DNA from: Gemella sp. GL1
GTDB lineage: Bacteria > Bacillota > Bacilli > Staphylococcales > Gemellaceae
Direction: 5' to 3'
NCBI RefSeq assembly: GCF_013415365.1
Contig: NZ_JACBYB010000007.1
Span: 62,001 to 126,000, forward strand
Length of the DNA stretch: 64,000 nt
The notes beneath the pieces were generated by a model. It was not told the DNA's origin. It saw only the letters and a list, made by a program, of their open reading frames with translations, and searched no databases. The translations under genes were made by a program, and so were the position numbers. Each line of letters opens with the position of its first letter. Position 1 is the stretch's first letter. Below, in pieces: positions 16,973-27,321 of the stretch.

Positions 16973-18280
16973 TTATTTAATAACCTTAACACCTAGTGCT
17001 TTTAAATATTCTTCAAAACTATCATTGATTTTTTCGTTATTACTCATTGTTGCTGATAAATCCACAACAATTTGAACTTCCTTATTTAATGTCTGTGTTA
17101 AAACTATATTACTCAATACGCAAATATTAGATACTAAACCACAAAATTCAACTTCTTTATAGTCACTCTTCTCAATAAATTGAGCAAGCTGTATAGAAGC
17201 AAAAACATCTTTTTCAAACACTCTTTTTGCATTTTTAAAATCTTCTTCTAGAGCAGCCACTACCCTATGCCCATCTGTATCTTTTATACAATGTTCAATT
17301 GGTAAAAATTTACCTTCTCTTGTTTTCAAATAATCCTCTTCATGTGTATCTAACGTGTAGATTACATCTTGATTTTCACTTCTATAAGTTTTTATTTTTT
17401 CCATAATAATCGGTTCTAATGTCTTAGCTTTTTCAAAGCCTAAAGCTCCATCAACAAAATCTTTCTGAAAATCTACCACTACTAATAATTTTTCACTAGT
17501 CTTATTTTTATTATTATATTTTAAGAAAATGAAGATAGAAATTATTAAGATGATTACTGAAACACCCATAAAAACATCGTCACGCATCTTAGGTCCTCTA
17601 GCATTAGATACTAGGTATGTAGCAATCCCTGCAACTACTAACAAAATTGGTCCTACTACTTTTAAGGTCAATCTAGCTTCTTGCAAAAACTCTTTTCTTC
17701 CTAATTTTTTGTATATTTGGTAAATTAGTAATCCTGCTAAACCTAACAATACTAGCATTAATCCAAATTTATGCATGAGATTAAATATATGTTTCCATGA
17801 TGGCCCTACAATATAACCTAATGTGATAAATGTGAAAACCCAGATAATTCCACCTAATGAAGAATATATATGAAATTTTTTAGAATCCATCTTAGTTATA
17901 CCTGAAAAATAACCAAGAATATGTCTAACACCAGGTAAATAATATGCAATAAAGATTACTATATTACCGTATTTATTAAAATATTTACTAGCTTGTTTCA
18001 TTCTAGATTTTGTTAAACCTACATATGGTCCATATTTATCTATAGCCTTAGCTCCTATTCTGCGACCTACTTCGAATGATAATTGCATTCCTAATATAGT
18101 TCCTGCTGATGTTGCTAAAACCATAAGCCAATAGTTAGCATGTCCATGATACCCCATAACTCCTGCTAATACCATCATGGTTTCCCCTGGAATCGGTAAG
18201 GCAACAAACTCTAATATCATTGATAAAAATAAAATGGTATATACATGCTCCGAAAGTAACCTAAATAGTGTTTCTTCCAT
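16973..18280 (-). CDS. DedA-family membrane protein fused to a nicotinamidase-like hydrolase
   Basis: 435 residues in two parts. Residues 1 to about 210 are a DedA/SNARE-associated (VTT) membrane protein, a family that flips or helps transport lipids: EFVALPIPGETMMVLAGVMG, the GRRIG segment, and FIAYYLPGVRHILGYFSG. After two more hydrophobic helices (about 205-255), a full isochorismatase-fold cysteine hydrolase begins near residue 265: LLVVVDFQKDFVDGALG (catalytic Asp), DTHEEDY and IEHC (metal site), VFEKDVF (Lys) and FCGLVSNICVLSN (catalytic Cys). This matches nicotinamidase (nicotinamide to nicotinate). The frame is continuous. The hydrolase should face the cytoplasm if the usual DedA topology holds. 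Confidence 0.85.
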   Translation of the reverse strand: MEETLFRLLSEHVYTILFLSMILEFVALPIPGETMMVLAGVMGYHGHANYWLMVLATSAGTILGMQLSFEVGRRIGAKAIDKYGPYVGLTKSRMKQASKYFNKYGNIVIFIAYYLPGVRHILGYFSGITKMDSKKFHIYSSLGGIIWVFTFITLGYIVGPSWKHIFNLMHKFGLMLVLLGLAGLLIYQIYKKLGRKEFLQEARLTLKVVGPILLVVAGIATYLVSNARGPKMRDDVFMGVSVIILIISIFIFLKYNNKNKTSEKLLVVVDFQKDFVDGALGFEKAKTLEPIIMEKIKTYRSENQDVIYTLDTHEEDYLKTREGKFLPIEHCIKDTDGHRVVAALEEDFKNAKRVFEKDVFASIQLAQFIEKSDYKEVEFCGLVSNICVLSNIVLTQTLNKEVQIVVDLSATMSNNEKINDSFEEYLKALGVKVIK

Positions 18281-18396
18281 TAATATCTCCTTCCTGTAAC
18301 TCTATCTTATTAATTAAATGTAAAATTACATATATTACTTACATTATAGTATAAATAACATAAAATAACAAACATAAGTCTAATAATTATACATAA

Positions 18397-18420
18397 AAAG
18401 AGGTGCTTCTGCACCTCTTT
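18397..18420 (-). terminator. terminator of secDF
   Basis: AAAGAGGTGC/GCACCTCTTT stem with a TTCT loop, directly after the secDF stop. Confidence 0.85.
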
Positions 18421-18422
18421 CA

Positions 18423-20720
18423 TTATACTAATACCTTATCTTTCTCATCACGTTCTGATTTAGGTAATATTACTTCTATTTTTCCTTTTTTCTTAAGTTC
18501 TCTTACTTTTAATACTGCCCACAATTGTGCTGCAATAAATAAAGAAGAATATAGTCCAAATACTAAACCAATTAATAAAGCAAGGTTAAATACAAAAATT
18601 GCTTTCGAACCAATTGCAAGCATTATTGCTACAGTTATAATAACTGTGATTACAGTGTTAAATGAACGAGTTAATGTTTGTCTTAGAGAGATATCTACAA
18701 TATTATCAATATCTTCTTTAGTTCTAATAACTTTTTTATGACGCATAAGTTCACGAATTCTATCAAAAGTAACGATTGTATCATTGATAGAGTAACCTAC
18801 AATAGTAAGAATTGCTGCAATAAATGTAATATCAATTTCTAATTTTAAAATTGAAGCCATGAATATAATAACTGCTACGTCATGAAGTAAGGCTATTACA
18901 CTGGTTACCCCCATTCTCCATTCAAATCTAAGAGCTACATAGATAATTATACCAATAGCTGCATATGTTAAAGCTGAAATCGCATTCTTAGCTAATTCCT
19001 TACCTACTACTGGAGAAACCACACTCAGATTAGCATCTTTTTCATATTTCTTAAGGAAATATTCTTTAATTTCTACTGATTTATCTTGTTCAAAAGATTC
19101 TTTAGAATGTACAGTAGCTTGTTTTTTATCTGGAGCAATAATAATTTTCTCATCTTTAACATCTAAAGCTGATATATCCGATTTAATTTCATCAACAGAT
19201 AGTTCTTTAGAAGCAGATACTACGTCAATACGAGTTCCACTTGTGAAATCAATTCCTAAGTTTAGTTTATTAACAAACATAGATGCTGAACCTGCAAGCA
19301 TTATAATAATACTTAAAGTAAAAAACACTGGTTTTAATTTAGAAAACTTAATAAAATCATACTTAGTAGGTAAGTCCAATGAATTTATTGGATAGTCTTT
19401 AGAATAAACTGCTTTCTTAGAAACTCCAAACCACCAAGTAGCCTTATTGAACACATTTGATGAAACTAATAATCTTAATAATAAACGAGTAGCAAATACT
19501 GCTGTTATAAAGCTGACAAAAATTGTAAGTAATAACATGGTCGCAAATCCTTTTACAGAACTTGTCCCAAAGATGAATAAAACTATAGCTGCAATTACAG
19601 TTGTAATCTGTGCATCAAAAATAGTCCATAGTGATTGATTAGCACCGATGTTATAAGCCCTCTGTAGCGAATGACCTGCTCTTATCTCTTCTTTAATACG
19701 CTCATACATAATGATATTTGCATCTACTGCCATCCCTACCCCAAGTATTATAGCGGCAATCCCCGGTAGTGTTAATACCCCACCAATTTGATTGAAACCT
19801 GAAATTACCAGATAGACATATGCAATCAACATTAATGCTGCTACCAATCCTGGCAATCTATAAAAAATTATCATAAATACTGAAATTGCTATTAATGAAA
19901 TAAGCCCTGCAATTACTGTTTGTTTAAGTGCATCTACTCCAAATTGAGCTCCAACCGAGTTTGAATAAATTTCTGTTAGTTTAACTGGTAGAGATCCCGA
20001 GTTAAGTAAAGCCGCCATTTCTTTGGCCTCTTCTAATTGGAAATCCCCTGTTATCTGTACGTCATTTGAGTTAATTGTTTGAATAACTTGTGGTGATGAA
20101 ATATATTTAGGATTTTCGTTATTAGATTCCAATAGGAATGAGTCTCCTTCTTCATAATCCATCCAAATTACCATTAAATTAGAACCTTTTTCTTTTTTAC
20201 TAATTTCGGATGTTACATTAGCAAATTTTTCTGCAGATTTTAATTTTAAAGATACACTTGGTTTTTTCAATTCATCAAATGATTGAGTAGCACCATTTTC
20301 TTGAAGGTCTGAACCATCTAATAAAATATTATCATCAACATCACGAATAGTTAGATTAGCTTGGGTTGATAAGACTTTACGTGCTGTCGTTTGATCTTTT
20401 ACTCCAGCAAGTTCAACCCTAATTCGATTACCAGATTCTACGGTAATCACCGGTTCACTAACTCCTAGGATATTAATACGTCTACCTATTGTGTCAGATG
20501 TTGCTTTTACAGCATTTTCATCTATTACATCTCCTTCTTTAAGGGGTTCTACTTGATAAAGAACCTCAAAACCACCTTGTAAGTCTAAACCAAGATTTGT
20601 CTTTGCTAAACTTGGTTTATATGTTAAAAATATGCTTGTAAAAATTAGTACAAGTAGACTTAAGAAAGAAAAAATTCTACTAAACTTAAGTCTATTTTTT
20701 TTATTTCTCTTTTTTTTCAT
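18423..20720 (-). CDS. secDF: protein translocase SecDF fusion
   Basis: Membrane partner of SecYEG that pulls exported proteins outward using the proton gradient. SecD and SecF are fused in one 765-residue chain, as in many Firmicutes. The SecD half (to about 430) shows LGLDLQGGFEVLYQV near the start, the periplasmic-type P1 domain, then GVGMAVDANIIMYERIKEE in its membrane part. The SecF half has LNLGIDFTSGTRIDVV and VGYSINDTIVTFDRIRE. Twelve transmembrane helices are expected. The gene downstream of the HAD phosphatase is separated by only ten bases, so the two are likely cotranscribed. Confidence 0.96.
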   Translation of the reverse strand: MKKKRNKKNRLKFSRIFSFLSLLVLIFTSIFLTYKPSLAKTNLGLDLQGGFEVLYQVEPLKEGDVIDENAVKATSDTIGRRINILGVSEPVITVESGNRIRVELAGVKDQTTARKVLSTQANLTIRDVDDNILLDGSDLQENGATQSFDELKKPSVSLKLKSAEKFANVTSEISKKEKGSNLMVIWMDYEEGDSFLLESNNENPKYISSPQVIQTINSNDVQITGDFQLEEAKEMAALLNSGSLPVKLTEIYSNSVGAQFGVDALKQTVIAGLISLIAISVFMIIFYRLPGLVAALMLIAYVYLVISGFNQIGGVLTLPGIAAIILGVGMAVDANIIMYERIKEEIRAGHSLQRAYNIGANQSLWTIFDAQITTVIAAIVLFIFGTSSVKGFATMLLLTIFVSFITAVFATRLLLRLLVSSNVFNKATWWFGVSKKAVYSKDYPINSLDLPTKYDFIKFSKLKPVFFTLSIIIMLAGSASMFVNKLNLGIDFTSGTRIDVVSASKELSVDEIKSDISALDVKDEKIIIAPDKKQATVHSKESFEQDKSVEIKEYFLKKYEKDANLSVVSPVVGKELAKNAISALTYAAIGIIIYVALRFEWRMGVTSVIALLHDVAVIIFMASILKLEIDITFIAAILTIVGYSINDTIVTFDRIRELMRHKKVIRTKEDIDNIVDISLRQTLTRSFNTVITVIITVAIMLAIGSKAIFVFNLALLIGLVFGLYSSLFIAAQLWAVLKVRELKKKGKIEVILPKSERDEKDKVLV

Positions 20721-20729
20721 TATATTCTC

Positions 20730-21566
20730 CTATTTTTCAAGACTTTTCAAGTAATCCTCGACATATTTAATTACTGAAAAATCATTATGCGATCCAATTA
20801 TTTCATGACAAATTTCCTTCACTTCATCCTTGGCATTTGATGGGCATACCGCTCTCCCTGCTACAGTAAGCATATCAATATCGTTGTAGTTGTCACCAAA
20901 AACAACTGTATCCTTGATATCTAAACCGTAATATTGAGCTACCTTTTTAATAGCATTACCTTTACTTGTTCCTTTAGGTGTTAAATCAAAGAAATCAGTT
21001 GCAGAAAAGACAGACTCAAGTTCAAACTCCTTACTAATTTCTTTATAAATTTGTAGCAATAAGTCATGGTTAGATGATGTTAAAAGTACTTTAAAACAAG
21101 GATCATTATTATTTTTTATATTGGGTATAACATCTTTATCTATTAGCATAGGCGTTTTAAATTCTGGACTAGCATTTTCTTCAGCTTTTAAAATTCTTGC
21201 TAAGCTAAAAGAAATTTTATCACAATAAATATAGTTAGCAGTGTAAACATGGAAATCTATACTTCCATCATTCATTTCTGTAAATTTTCTATGAATTATC
21301 TCTAACTCTTCTGTAGAAAAAGAATTTTGATAAATCACTTCTCCATTACTTTGATTTCTTATAAATGCTCCGTTACAAGAAATCGTTACATCTCTAAGCC
21401 CCATTTGTTGATAGTAATTTCTAACTGCAAGATCAACCCTACCAGTTGCAATAATAAATTTACTACCTGCATCTTGTAGTTTTGTCAATACTTCTTTAGA
21501 ATTAGGAGCAATTTCTCTATTTGAATTAAGGAATGTCCCATCCATGTCAGTTATAAACCAGTTCAT
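20730..21566 (-). CDS. Cof-type HAD phosphatase
   Basis: Haloacid dehalogenase superfamily, Cof subfamily IIB, 278 residues. Motif I is FITDMDGTFLNS with the nucleophile Asp, motif II FIIATGR, motif III lysine in PKGTSKGNAIKKVAQYYG, motif IV VFGDNYNDIDML. The substrate is probably a sugar phosphate, nucleotide or flavin phosphate; the family is too broad to say. It lies 18 bases downstream of the GtrA-like gene and 10 bases before secDF in a long minus-strand run. Confidence 0.92.
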   Translation of the reverse strand: MNWFITDMDGTFLNSNREIAPNSKEVLTKLQDAGSKFIIATGRVDLAVRNYYQQMGLRDVTISCNGAFIRNQSNGEVIYQNSFSTEELEIIHRKFTEMNDGSIDFHVYTANYIYCDKISFSLARILKAEENASPEFKTPMLIDKDVIPNIKNNNDPCFKVLLTSSNHDLLLQIYKEISKEFELESVFSATDFFDLTPKGTSKGNAIKKVAQYYGLDIKDTVVFGDNYNDIDMLTVAGRAVCPSNAKDEVKEICHEIIGSHNDFSVIKYVEDYLKSLEK

Positions 21567-21584
21567 ACTTTTTCTTCCTCCTAT

Positions 21585-22004
21585 TTATTTGAATACCAAA
21601 AATTTACTAATTAAATAATTAGCTACTATTACTATAAATTGTGTTATTAATTTACTTGTAAAATCAGCTATCCCTATCCATACTAAAACTTCAACTCCAA
21701 GAATCTCTACAGCCATAGTAAAAAGTCTTGATGTAAAAAATTTTGATAATTCTTTAAAAACTTTTCTAAAACCACGAACTGTAGAATTAAAAACATATCT
21801 AGCATTGACAAAATATGCAAATAGTATTGATACGCTTATAGATATAAAATTGGCTGGTAGTCTTTCAACACCTATCTTGCTTAGTAAGTAGTAAGATACT
21901 AGATTAACTAATGTTGTACATACTCCAAAAAATAGATAGTTAATTATTGATTTATTTCTTGGTTTATTATAAAAATTTAAAAGTTTTGACATCAAATTTT
22001 CCAT
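21585..22004 (-). CDS. GtrA-like membrane protein
   Basis: 139 residues with four transmembrane helices: YLFFGVCTTLVNLVSYYLL is the first and carries the GtrA pattern (F-G-x-x-x-T-x-x-x). Family members help move polyprenyl-linked sugars across the membrane for wall or surface polysaccharide. The longer open frame starts inside prfC; I chose ATG 22004 because AGGTG lies 4-8 bases before it and it follows the prfC stop by seven bases. ATG 21992 is a less likely start. Confidence 0.85.
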   Translation of the reverse strand: MENLMSKLLNFYNKPRNKSIINYLFFGVCTTLVNLVSYYLLSKIGVERLPANFISISVSILFAYFVNARYVFNSTVRGFRKVFKELSKFFTSRLFTMAVEILGVEVLVWIGIADFTSKLITQFIVIVANYLISKFLVFK

Positions 22005-22011
22005 AATACAC

Positions 22012-23574
22012 CTACAATAGACTATATAACTTAATTTCTGGATACTTATCAGAGAACCAAGACATAGCAAAATCATTCTCGAATAGAAATACATATTTAC
22101 CATATATATCCTTAACAAGTATACTTCTTGATGAAGACATTGATTCTTTGATTTCTTCTTCATTTTCTATCCAACGAGTAGTTTTTTGCCCTACACGTTC
22201 CATGACAACCTCTGTATTATATTCATTTTTCATACGATGTTCAAAGACCTCAAATTGTAACTGTCCAACGGCCCCAAGAATAATTTGGTTAGTATGCAAT
22301 GTTTTATAATACTGAATAGCTCCTTCTTGAACTAACTGCTCAACACCCTTATGAAAATGTTTTTGTTTAAGTACATTTTTAGGAGAAACTTTTACAAAAA
22401 TTTCCGGTGTAAAGGACGGTAACTTTTCAAACTCTACTTTCTTCGATTGATATAATGTGTCTCCTATCTGGTAATTACCTGAATCATAAAGACCTATAAT
22501 ATCACCCGGATAAGCAACATCTATAGTGGCTTTATCATCTGCCATAAAGTTAGTTGAGCGTGAAATCTTCATCTTTTTACCAGTTCTTGATAAATTCACA
22601 TCCATTCCTCTATTAAATACTCCTGAACATATACGTAAGAAAGCAATTCTATCACGGTGTTTTGGATCCATATTAGCTTGAATTTTAAAAATAAATCCAG
22701 AGAAATCTTGGTCAAATGGATCTACCTTACCTCCATCTGATGTATTTCTATCTTTTGGTGTTGGTGCTGTATCTACATAGTAGTTAAGAAATGACTCAAC
22801 TCCAAATGAAGATAGGGCTGATCCAAAGAAGACTGGTGTTTGATCCCCACGAATTTGTTTATCATAATTGTAGTCTACACCCGCTTCTGTAATTAAAATC
22901 ATATCTTCGACACATTTTTGATACATAGAATCATTTGTTAACGGATTATCTCCAATAATCTTGTAGTTCTCATCTAATTTTATAAAATCTTCTTCATCTT
23001 TAAATGGTTCAATATAATGATTCTTTCTATCCATAATCCCGAAAAAATTTTGTCCCATACCAACAGGTAAGTTCATTGGATATGTTTCAATATCTAATTT
23101 TTCCTCAATCTCTTCTAATAATTCTAAAGGATCTTTTATTTCCCTATCTAGTTTATTAATAAATGTAAAAATGGGTATCCCACGCATTTTACAAACTTTA
23201 AATAATTTTAAAGTTTGTGCCTCTATCCCCTTAGCACCATCGATAACCATTACTGCGGAATCAACTGCCATAAGTGTACGGTATGTATCTTCAGAGAAAT
23301 CTTCATGACCTGGTGTATCTAAAATATTGATAATTTTATTATCATAATCAAACTGCATTACTGAAGAAGTTACCGATATACCACGTTGTTTTTCTATATC
23401 CATCCAGTCAGATTTAGCAAATTTACCTGTCTTCTTACCTTTTACTGTTCCTGCCTCACGAATAGCTCCTCCAAATAATAGAAGTTTCTCTGTTAATGTA
23501 GTTTTCCCTGCATCGGGGTGAGATATAATCGCAAAAGTTCTTCTTTTTTCTACTTGTTCTTTTATATTTGTCAT
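22012..23574 (-). CDS. prfC: peptide chain release factor 3
   Basis: Translational GTPase that removes RF1/RF2 from the ribosome after termination. 520 residues, the normal length. The G domain has [18 protein letters not shown] (G1), the G2 region [17 protein letters not shown] (G3) and FINKLDRE (G4). The C-terminal domains are intact (for example [19 protein letters not shown]). It lies between murE, 18 bases upstream, and the GtrA-like gene. Confidence 0.97.
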   Translation of the reverse strand: MTNIKEQVEKRRTFAIISHPDAGKTTLTEKLLLFGGAIREAGTVKGKKTGKFAKSDWMDIEKQRGISVTSSVMQFDYDNKIINILDTPGHEDFSEDTYRTLMAVDSAVMVIDGAKGIEAQTLKLFKVCKMRGIPIFTFINKLDREIKDPLELLEEIEEKLDIETYPMNLPVGMGQNFFGIMDRKNHYIEPFKDEEDFIKLDENYKIIGDNPLTNDSMYQKCVEDMILITEAGVDYNYDKQIRGDQTPVFFGSALSSFGVESFLNYYVDTAPTPKDRNTSDGGKVDPFDQDFSGFIFKIQANMDPKHRDRIAFLRICSGVFNRGMDVNLSRTGKKMKISRSTNFMADDKATIDVAYPGDIIGLYDSGNYQIGDTLYQSKKVEFEKLPSFTPEIFVKVSPKNVLKQKHFHKGVEQLVQEGAIQYYKTLHTNQIILGAVGQLQFEVFEHRMKNEYNTEVVMERVGQKTTRWIENEEEIKESMSSSRSILVKDIYGKYVFLFENDFAMSWFSDKYPEIKLYSLL

Positions 23575-23592
23575 AATTAACCCTTCAACTTA

Positions 23593-25089
23593 TTATTTCT
23601 TAAATTTTTTCTCAAGTTCCTCTAATGCAATAAGTGGATCTGAGTGCCACACTTTTTTACCACCTGCTAAAATTTCATAATCTTCACGTCCCTTAGATGC
23701 TAGAATTATTACATCACCTTCCTCAGCAAGCTGACAAATTCTCCTTACTGCATCTCCCCTAAACCATACTTTTTCATAATTCTTGTGAGTCATACCTTCT
23801 TCAATTGCTCCCATAAGAACTTCCACATCCTCATCTCTAGGGCTATCTGTGGTAATAATTACATAGTCTGCTTGCGAAATTATCTTACCTATAAGTGGTC
23901 CTTTAGAAATATCTCTTCCACCACCCATACCTGTAAGCAGCAAGGTTCTTCTTCCTTTTCTCATACTAGTAGTTGCTTCCAATAATTTCTCGTATCCATC
24001 TGGTGTATGAGCAAAATCAGAAACTATATCTACAGGTAAATCTTTCCCTAGTATCTCCATACGTCCAAATAAGGGCGATAACTTTCCTAAGATATTCACT
24101 ATCTTATCCAACTCTTCACCTTTTAACCATACAGGTATCATAGCAGCCATAACATTAGCAACCATAAAATCACCAATAAAAGGTATTACTACAGAATAAT
24201 TTTTATAAGGCGTTTTCAAATCAAACGATGTCGATAAGACTCCATCTTTTTCTACAGTTTTAATATTATAAGCATAAAAATCCGCACTTGCATCTTTTAT
24301 AGAATAAGAAATTTCCTCGTGGTATAAGTTTTTGGAGATAAGTGGATAATAATCATCATCTTTATTAATTACCCCATACTTAGATTCCATTAAGTTATTA
24401 CCTAAAGTTGCAAATAATAAAGATTTATCAAAAGCATAGGTTTCCATATTCCCATGAAAATCTAAGTGTTCGTGAGTCAGGTTGGAAAATACAGCAACAT
24501 CTATATCAACATTGTAAATTCTTCCTAGCACCATAGCATGTGAAGAAGCTTCGAAAGTAAGATTATCTATCCTCTCACGTTTAACTTCTCCTATCATGTT
24601 ATGCAGTGTTACAACATCGGGTGTTGTGTTTCCAAAATAAACTGGTGCATCGTCATTCTTACAAAAACCATTTGTTCCTAGGTAAGATGATGTCTTTCCT
24701 AAAAGTCTCCATATATTGTGTAATAAACTTGTGATACTAGTTTTACCATTTGTTCCGGTTACTGCCACTGTATATAACTTAGAACCATTATCATTTATTT
24801 CTTTAGCTAGCTTTGATGCAATTTTATTAACTTCTTTTTCCTTGACCACAATTACACATGTATTGGGATAAGAATAGTCCGCATCCTTACTAGCAATTAT
24901 TAAAATAGCCCCTTGCTCAACTGCTTTATTAATAAAGTTATGTCCATCTACCCTATAACCTACAGTTGCTACAAATACTGAATCTTTTTTAATTTTTCTT
25001 GAATCTGCACTTATAGAGCTTACTTCATTTGGAATTTCTCCATAAATTTTTTTTATCTTAATGTCCTTAATAATTTTTTTTACGTTCAT
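23593..25089 (-). CDS. murE: UDP-MurNAc-tripeptide synthetase MurE
   Basis: Adds the third amino acid (Lys or meso-diaminopimelate) to UDP-MurNAc-L-Ala-D-Glu in the cytoplasm. 498 residues. The ATP loop is AVTGTNGKTS, with THEHLDFHGNME and the Mur-ligase C-terminal domain. The residue-choice motif reads TDSPRDED: it keeps the Arg of the DNPR motif of diaminopimelate-adding enzymes but has Ser in place of Asn, so the added residue is not certain. I start at ATG 25089 (AAAGG upstream) rather than at the in-frame GTG 25119, which lacks a site. Divergent from the methyltransferase gene. Confidence 0.94.
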   Translation of the reverse strand: MNVKKIIKDIKIKKIYGEIPNEVSSISADSRKIKKDSVFVATVGYRVDGHNFINKAVEQGAILIIASKDADYSYPNTCVIVVKEKEVNKIASKLAKEINDNGSKLYTVAVTGTNGKTSITSLLHNIWRLLGKTSSYLGTNGFCKNDDAPVYFGNTTPDVVTLHNMIGEVKRERIDNLTFEASSHAMVLGRIYNVDIDVAVFSNLTHEHLDFHGNMETYAFDKSLLFATLGNNLMESKYGVINKDDDYYPLISKNLYHEEISYSIKDASADFYAYNIKTVEKDGVLSTSFDLKTPYKNYSVVIPFIGDFMVANVMAAMIPVWLKGEELDKIVNILGKLSPLFGRMEILGKDLPVDIVSDFAHTPDGYEKLLEATTSMRKGRRTLLLTGMGGGRDISKGPLIGKIISQADYVIITTDSPRDEDVEVLMGAIEEGMTHKNYEKVWFRGDAVRRICQLAEEGDVIILASKGREDYEILAGGKKVWHSDPLIALEELEKKFKK

Positions 25090-25232
25090 AAAATAATCAA
25101 CCTTTATAAAATTTGCCACCCTATATTATACCACGATACTAGTTTATTAACAATCATATTAAAAGTAACTTAATCTTTTATTTTTCTCTTTAATGTCTTA
25201 TAATAAAAACAGAATGATTTAAGGAGAACAAT

Positions 25233-26393
25233 ATGAATATCCAAGAATTTATAGAAGAATTAATCTCAACTATCCAAAATTCAGAACTTATTAAAGCTAC
25301 TTTTTCTAATATTAGAAATAAAGAATTAGAACTAGAGAAATCATTTGCCAATCTAATTTTAATCAAAGGCTCAACTTCCTTACAAATAGAATATCGTTAT
25401 AAACGTATTATTAAACATAAAAATATCCTCATAACTGATAAACTTGAGTTAGAAAAAACTTTAACTGAACTCTTCAATTTAGCTAAAGACATCAATATCC
25501 AAACTAAAAAACAAAATATTAATATTAAGATTTCTAAAAAATTCAAATTAGCAATTAATAGAAAAAATGCTGACAATAAACTTACGATAACAGGTCAAAA
25601 TAAGAAGAAGAGCTACCTTCTAGATGAAAATAAACCTCACGCTTTCCTAATCGAATTAGGAATTCAAAGCAAGGATGGTAAGATAAAGAAAGAACGTTAT
25701 TCCAAATTTAGACAAATAAACAAATACCTCGAATTTATTGATCATGCTGTAAAAAAATTAGATCCTAAAAAAACTATCAAAATTTTAGATTTTGCTTCTG
25801 GAAAATCTTATTTGACATTTGCTGCCTATCACTATCTTGCCCTAGAAAAAAACATTAAAGTTAACATTATTGGAATTGATCTAAAAAAAGAAGTAATTGA
25901 CTCTTGTAATGAAATAGCAAAAAATCTAAACTATTCTGGCTTAGAGTTTATTTACGGAGATGTGGCTGATTTCTCTACTACTGATGAAATAGATATGCTT
26001 ATAAGTTTGCATGCTTGCGATACAGCTAGTGATATCGCTATACTTAAAGCTTTAAAATGGAAAGTAAAAGTTTTCCTAGCTGTGCCTTGTTGTCAAAAAG
26101 AAATTAACAAACAACTGAAAGAAAAGCATATTCCTTTTATGCTTAAACACGGGATAATAAAAGAAAAATATGCTAGCTTACTTACTGACTCTATTAGGGC
26201 TGATGTATTAAATAGCTATGGTTACAAGACTGATATTATAGAATTTATCTCAGAGGATAATACACCTAAAAATATGCTAATCCGAGCCTATAAAGAAAGT
26301 GATTTTATTGATAAAGCTAAATTATTAGAAAAAAAATCATATCTAGCAAATATTGGTATAGAGATGATGTTACTAAAACAAGTGACTAAATAA
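25233..26393 (+). CDS. SAM-dependent methyltransferase (Methyltransf_32-like)
   Basis: 386 residues. The C-terminal two thirds form a class I methyltransferase: ILDFASGKSYLTFAAYHYL (SAM motif I), IIGIDLKKEVIDSC, SLHACDTASDIAI and AVPCCQKEIN. The HACDTA...PCCQ pair is typical of the family that includes the METTL25/RRNAD1/GSTCD group. The N-terminal 150 residues are Lys/Ile-rich and may bind RNA. The substrate is unknown. AAGGAG lies before ATG 25233. The gene stands alone and ends 110 bases before a very long hairpin. Confidence 0.8.
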   Translation: MNIQEFIEELISTIQNSELIKATFSNIRNKELELEKSFANLILIKGSTSLQIEYRYKRIIKHKNILITDKLELEKTLTELFNLAKDINIQTKKQNINIKISKKFKLAINRKNADNKLTITGQNKKKSYLLDENKPHAFLIELGIQSKDGKIKKERYSKFRQINKYLEFIDHAVKKLDPKKTIKILDFASGKSYLTFAAYHYLALEKNIKVNIIGIDLKKEVIDSCNEIAKNLNYSGLEFIYGDVADFSTTDEIDMLISLHACDTASDIAILKALKWKVKVFLAVPCCQKEINKQLKEKHIPFMLKHGIIKEKYASLLTDSIRADVLNSYGYKTDIIEFISEDNTPKNMLIRAYKESDFIDKAKLLEKKSYLANIGIEMMLLKQVTK

Positions 26394-26500
26394 TTAGGAT
26401 ATATTGATATTTTCAACTATTGATAATTAACATCTAAAAATAGTTATTTCTAATTCTTTTTATATTGTCCAATGATATTTTTTAAAATTAACATTAATGC

Positions 26501-26552
26501 TTTAATATAAAAAAGATTTGTGATTTTCATCACAAATCTTTTTTATATTAAA
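26501..26552. terminator. bidirectional terminator, 24-bp perfect stem
   Basis: Bases 26501-26524 pair perfectly with 26529-26552 around a TTTC loop. A and T runs lie inside the arms on both sides. It serves the convergent methyltransferase and FMN reductase genes; the FMN reductase stop codon lies inside it. Confidence 0.9.
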
Positions 26553-27060
26553 GTGCTGCTAATAATTCATCAGCTAAAACTAATTTCCCATTTCCCCATG
26601 CTTCTGGGTTTACTTTAGCTGCTGTAAATTCACCAACAACTTTTGTTCTAACGAATGTTAGTAAATCTATATAAGCTGGGAAAACTTTCTCTTGCCAGCT
26701 GCTAGCAACTGATGATACAGTAACTACTTTATCTTGAAGTGCAGATGGTCCACCCGGGTTTGTTAAATCTAAAACACGTGATGCCCAATCTAACAAGTTT
26801 TTTACTGGTCCAGGAATTGCAGAATTATAAACTGGACTAAAAATCCAGATTGCATCCGCTTTTTGAATTTCTTCTCTAACTTTAGCTACTGATGCTAGAA
26901 CTGGTGTTTCTAAATCTTGGTTAAATACAGGTACATCTTTATAATCTAAGTAAGTTACAACAGCTTTCCCTTCTAATAATCCCTCTACTTCTTTAGCCAT
27001 TTGATAATTAAAAGAACCTTCTCTTAATGATCCTACTAAAAATAAAATATTTTTTGACAT
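26548..27060 (-). CDS. NADPH-dependent FMN reductase / quinone reductase
   Basis: Flavodoxin-like NAD(P)H-dependent reductase of 170 residues. [16 protein letters not shown] is the FMN phosphate loop, and [20 protein letters not shown] the second flavin-contact segment. Relatives reduce FMN, azo dyes, quinones or chromate. The start has AAGGAG in front of ATG 27060. The gene is monocistronic and has a strong terminator. Confidence 0.88.
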   Translation of the reverse strand: MSKNILFLVGSLREGSFNYQMAKEVEGLLEGKAVVTYLDYKDVPVFNQDLETPVLASVAKVREEIQKADAIWIFSPVYNSAIPGPVKNLLDWASRVLDLTNPGGPSALQDKVVTVSSVASSWQEKVFPAYIDLLTFVRTKVVGEFTAAKVNPEAWGNGKLVLADELLAAL

Positions 27061-27209
27061 TGCTTTTTCTCCTTAAGTTATAAAATTTTTCAAGTTAATT
27101 TAGCACTAACTAGTAATATAATTATAAAGCTATATTATTTTTATGTAAATGCATTTGCTCAAAAATATTAGCTAAATATAATATAATTTAGAAATTTTAA
27201 ACAATTTCA

Positions 27210-27257
27210 AAACAAAAATAGTAAGCTAGCTGAAGCTAACTTACTATTTTTGTTTTG
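27210..27257 (-). terminator. terminator of the purine permease gene
   Basis: Long hairpin with a 16-bp outer stem (AAACAAAAATAGTAAG with its complement) and a smaller inner stem TAGCT/AGCTA, one mismatch between them. Confidence 0.85.
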
Positions 27258-27321
27258 TATGTAATCACATTTCCCATATAAAAAATCCTAAGATGAAGGA
27301 TTATAATCTTATTTTCTTATC

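Noticed and set aside
16780-16992. Open frame across the tRNA genes
   Set aside because: It overlaps both tRNAs and their spacer, which explain the sequence.
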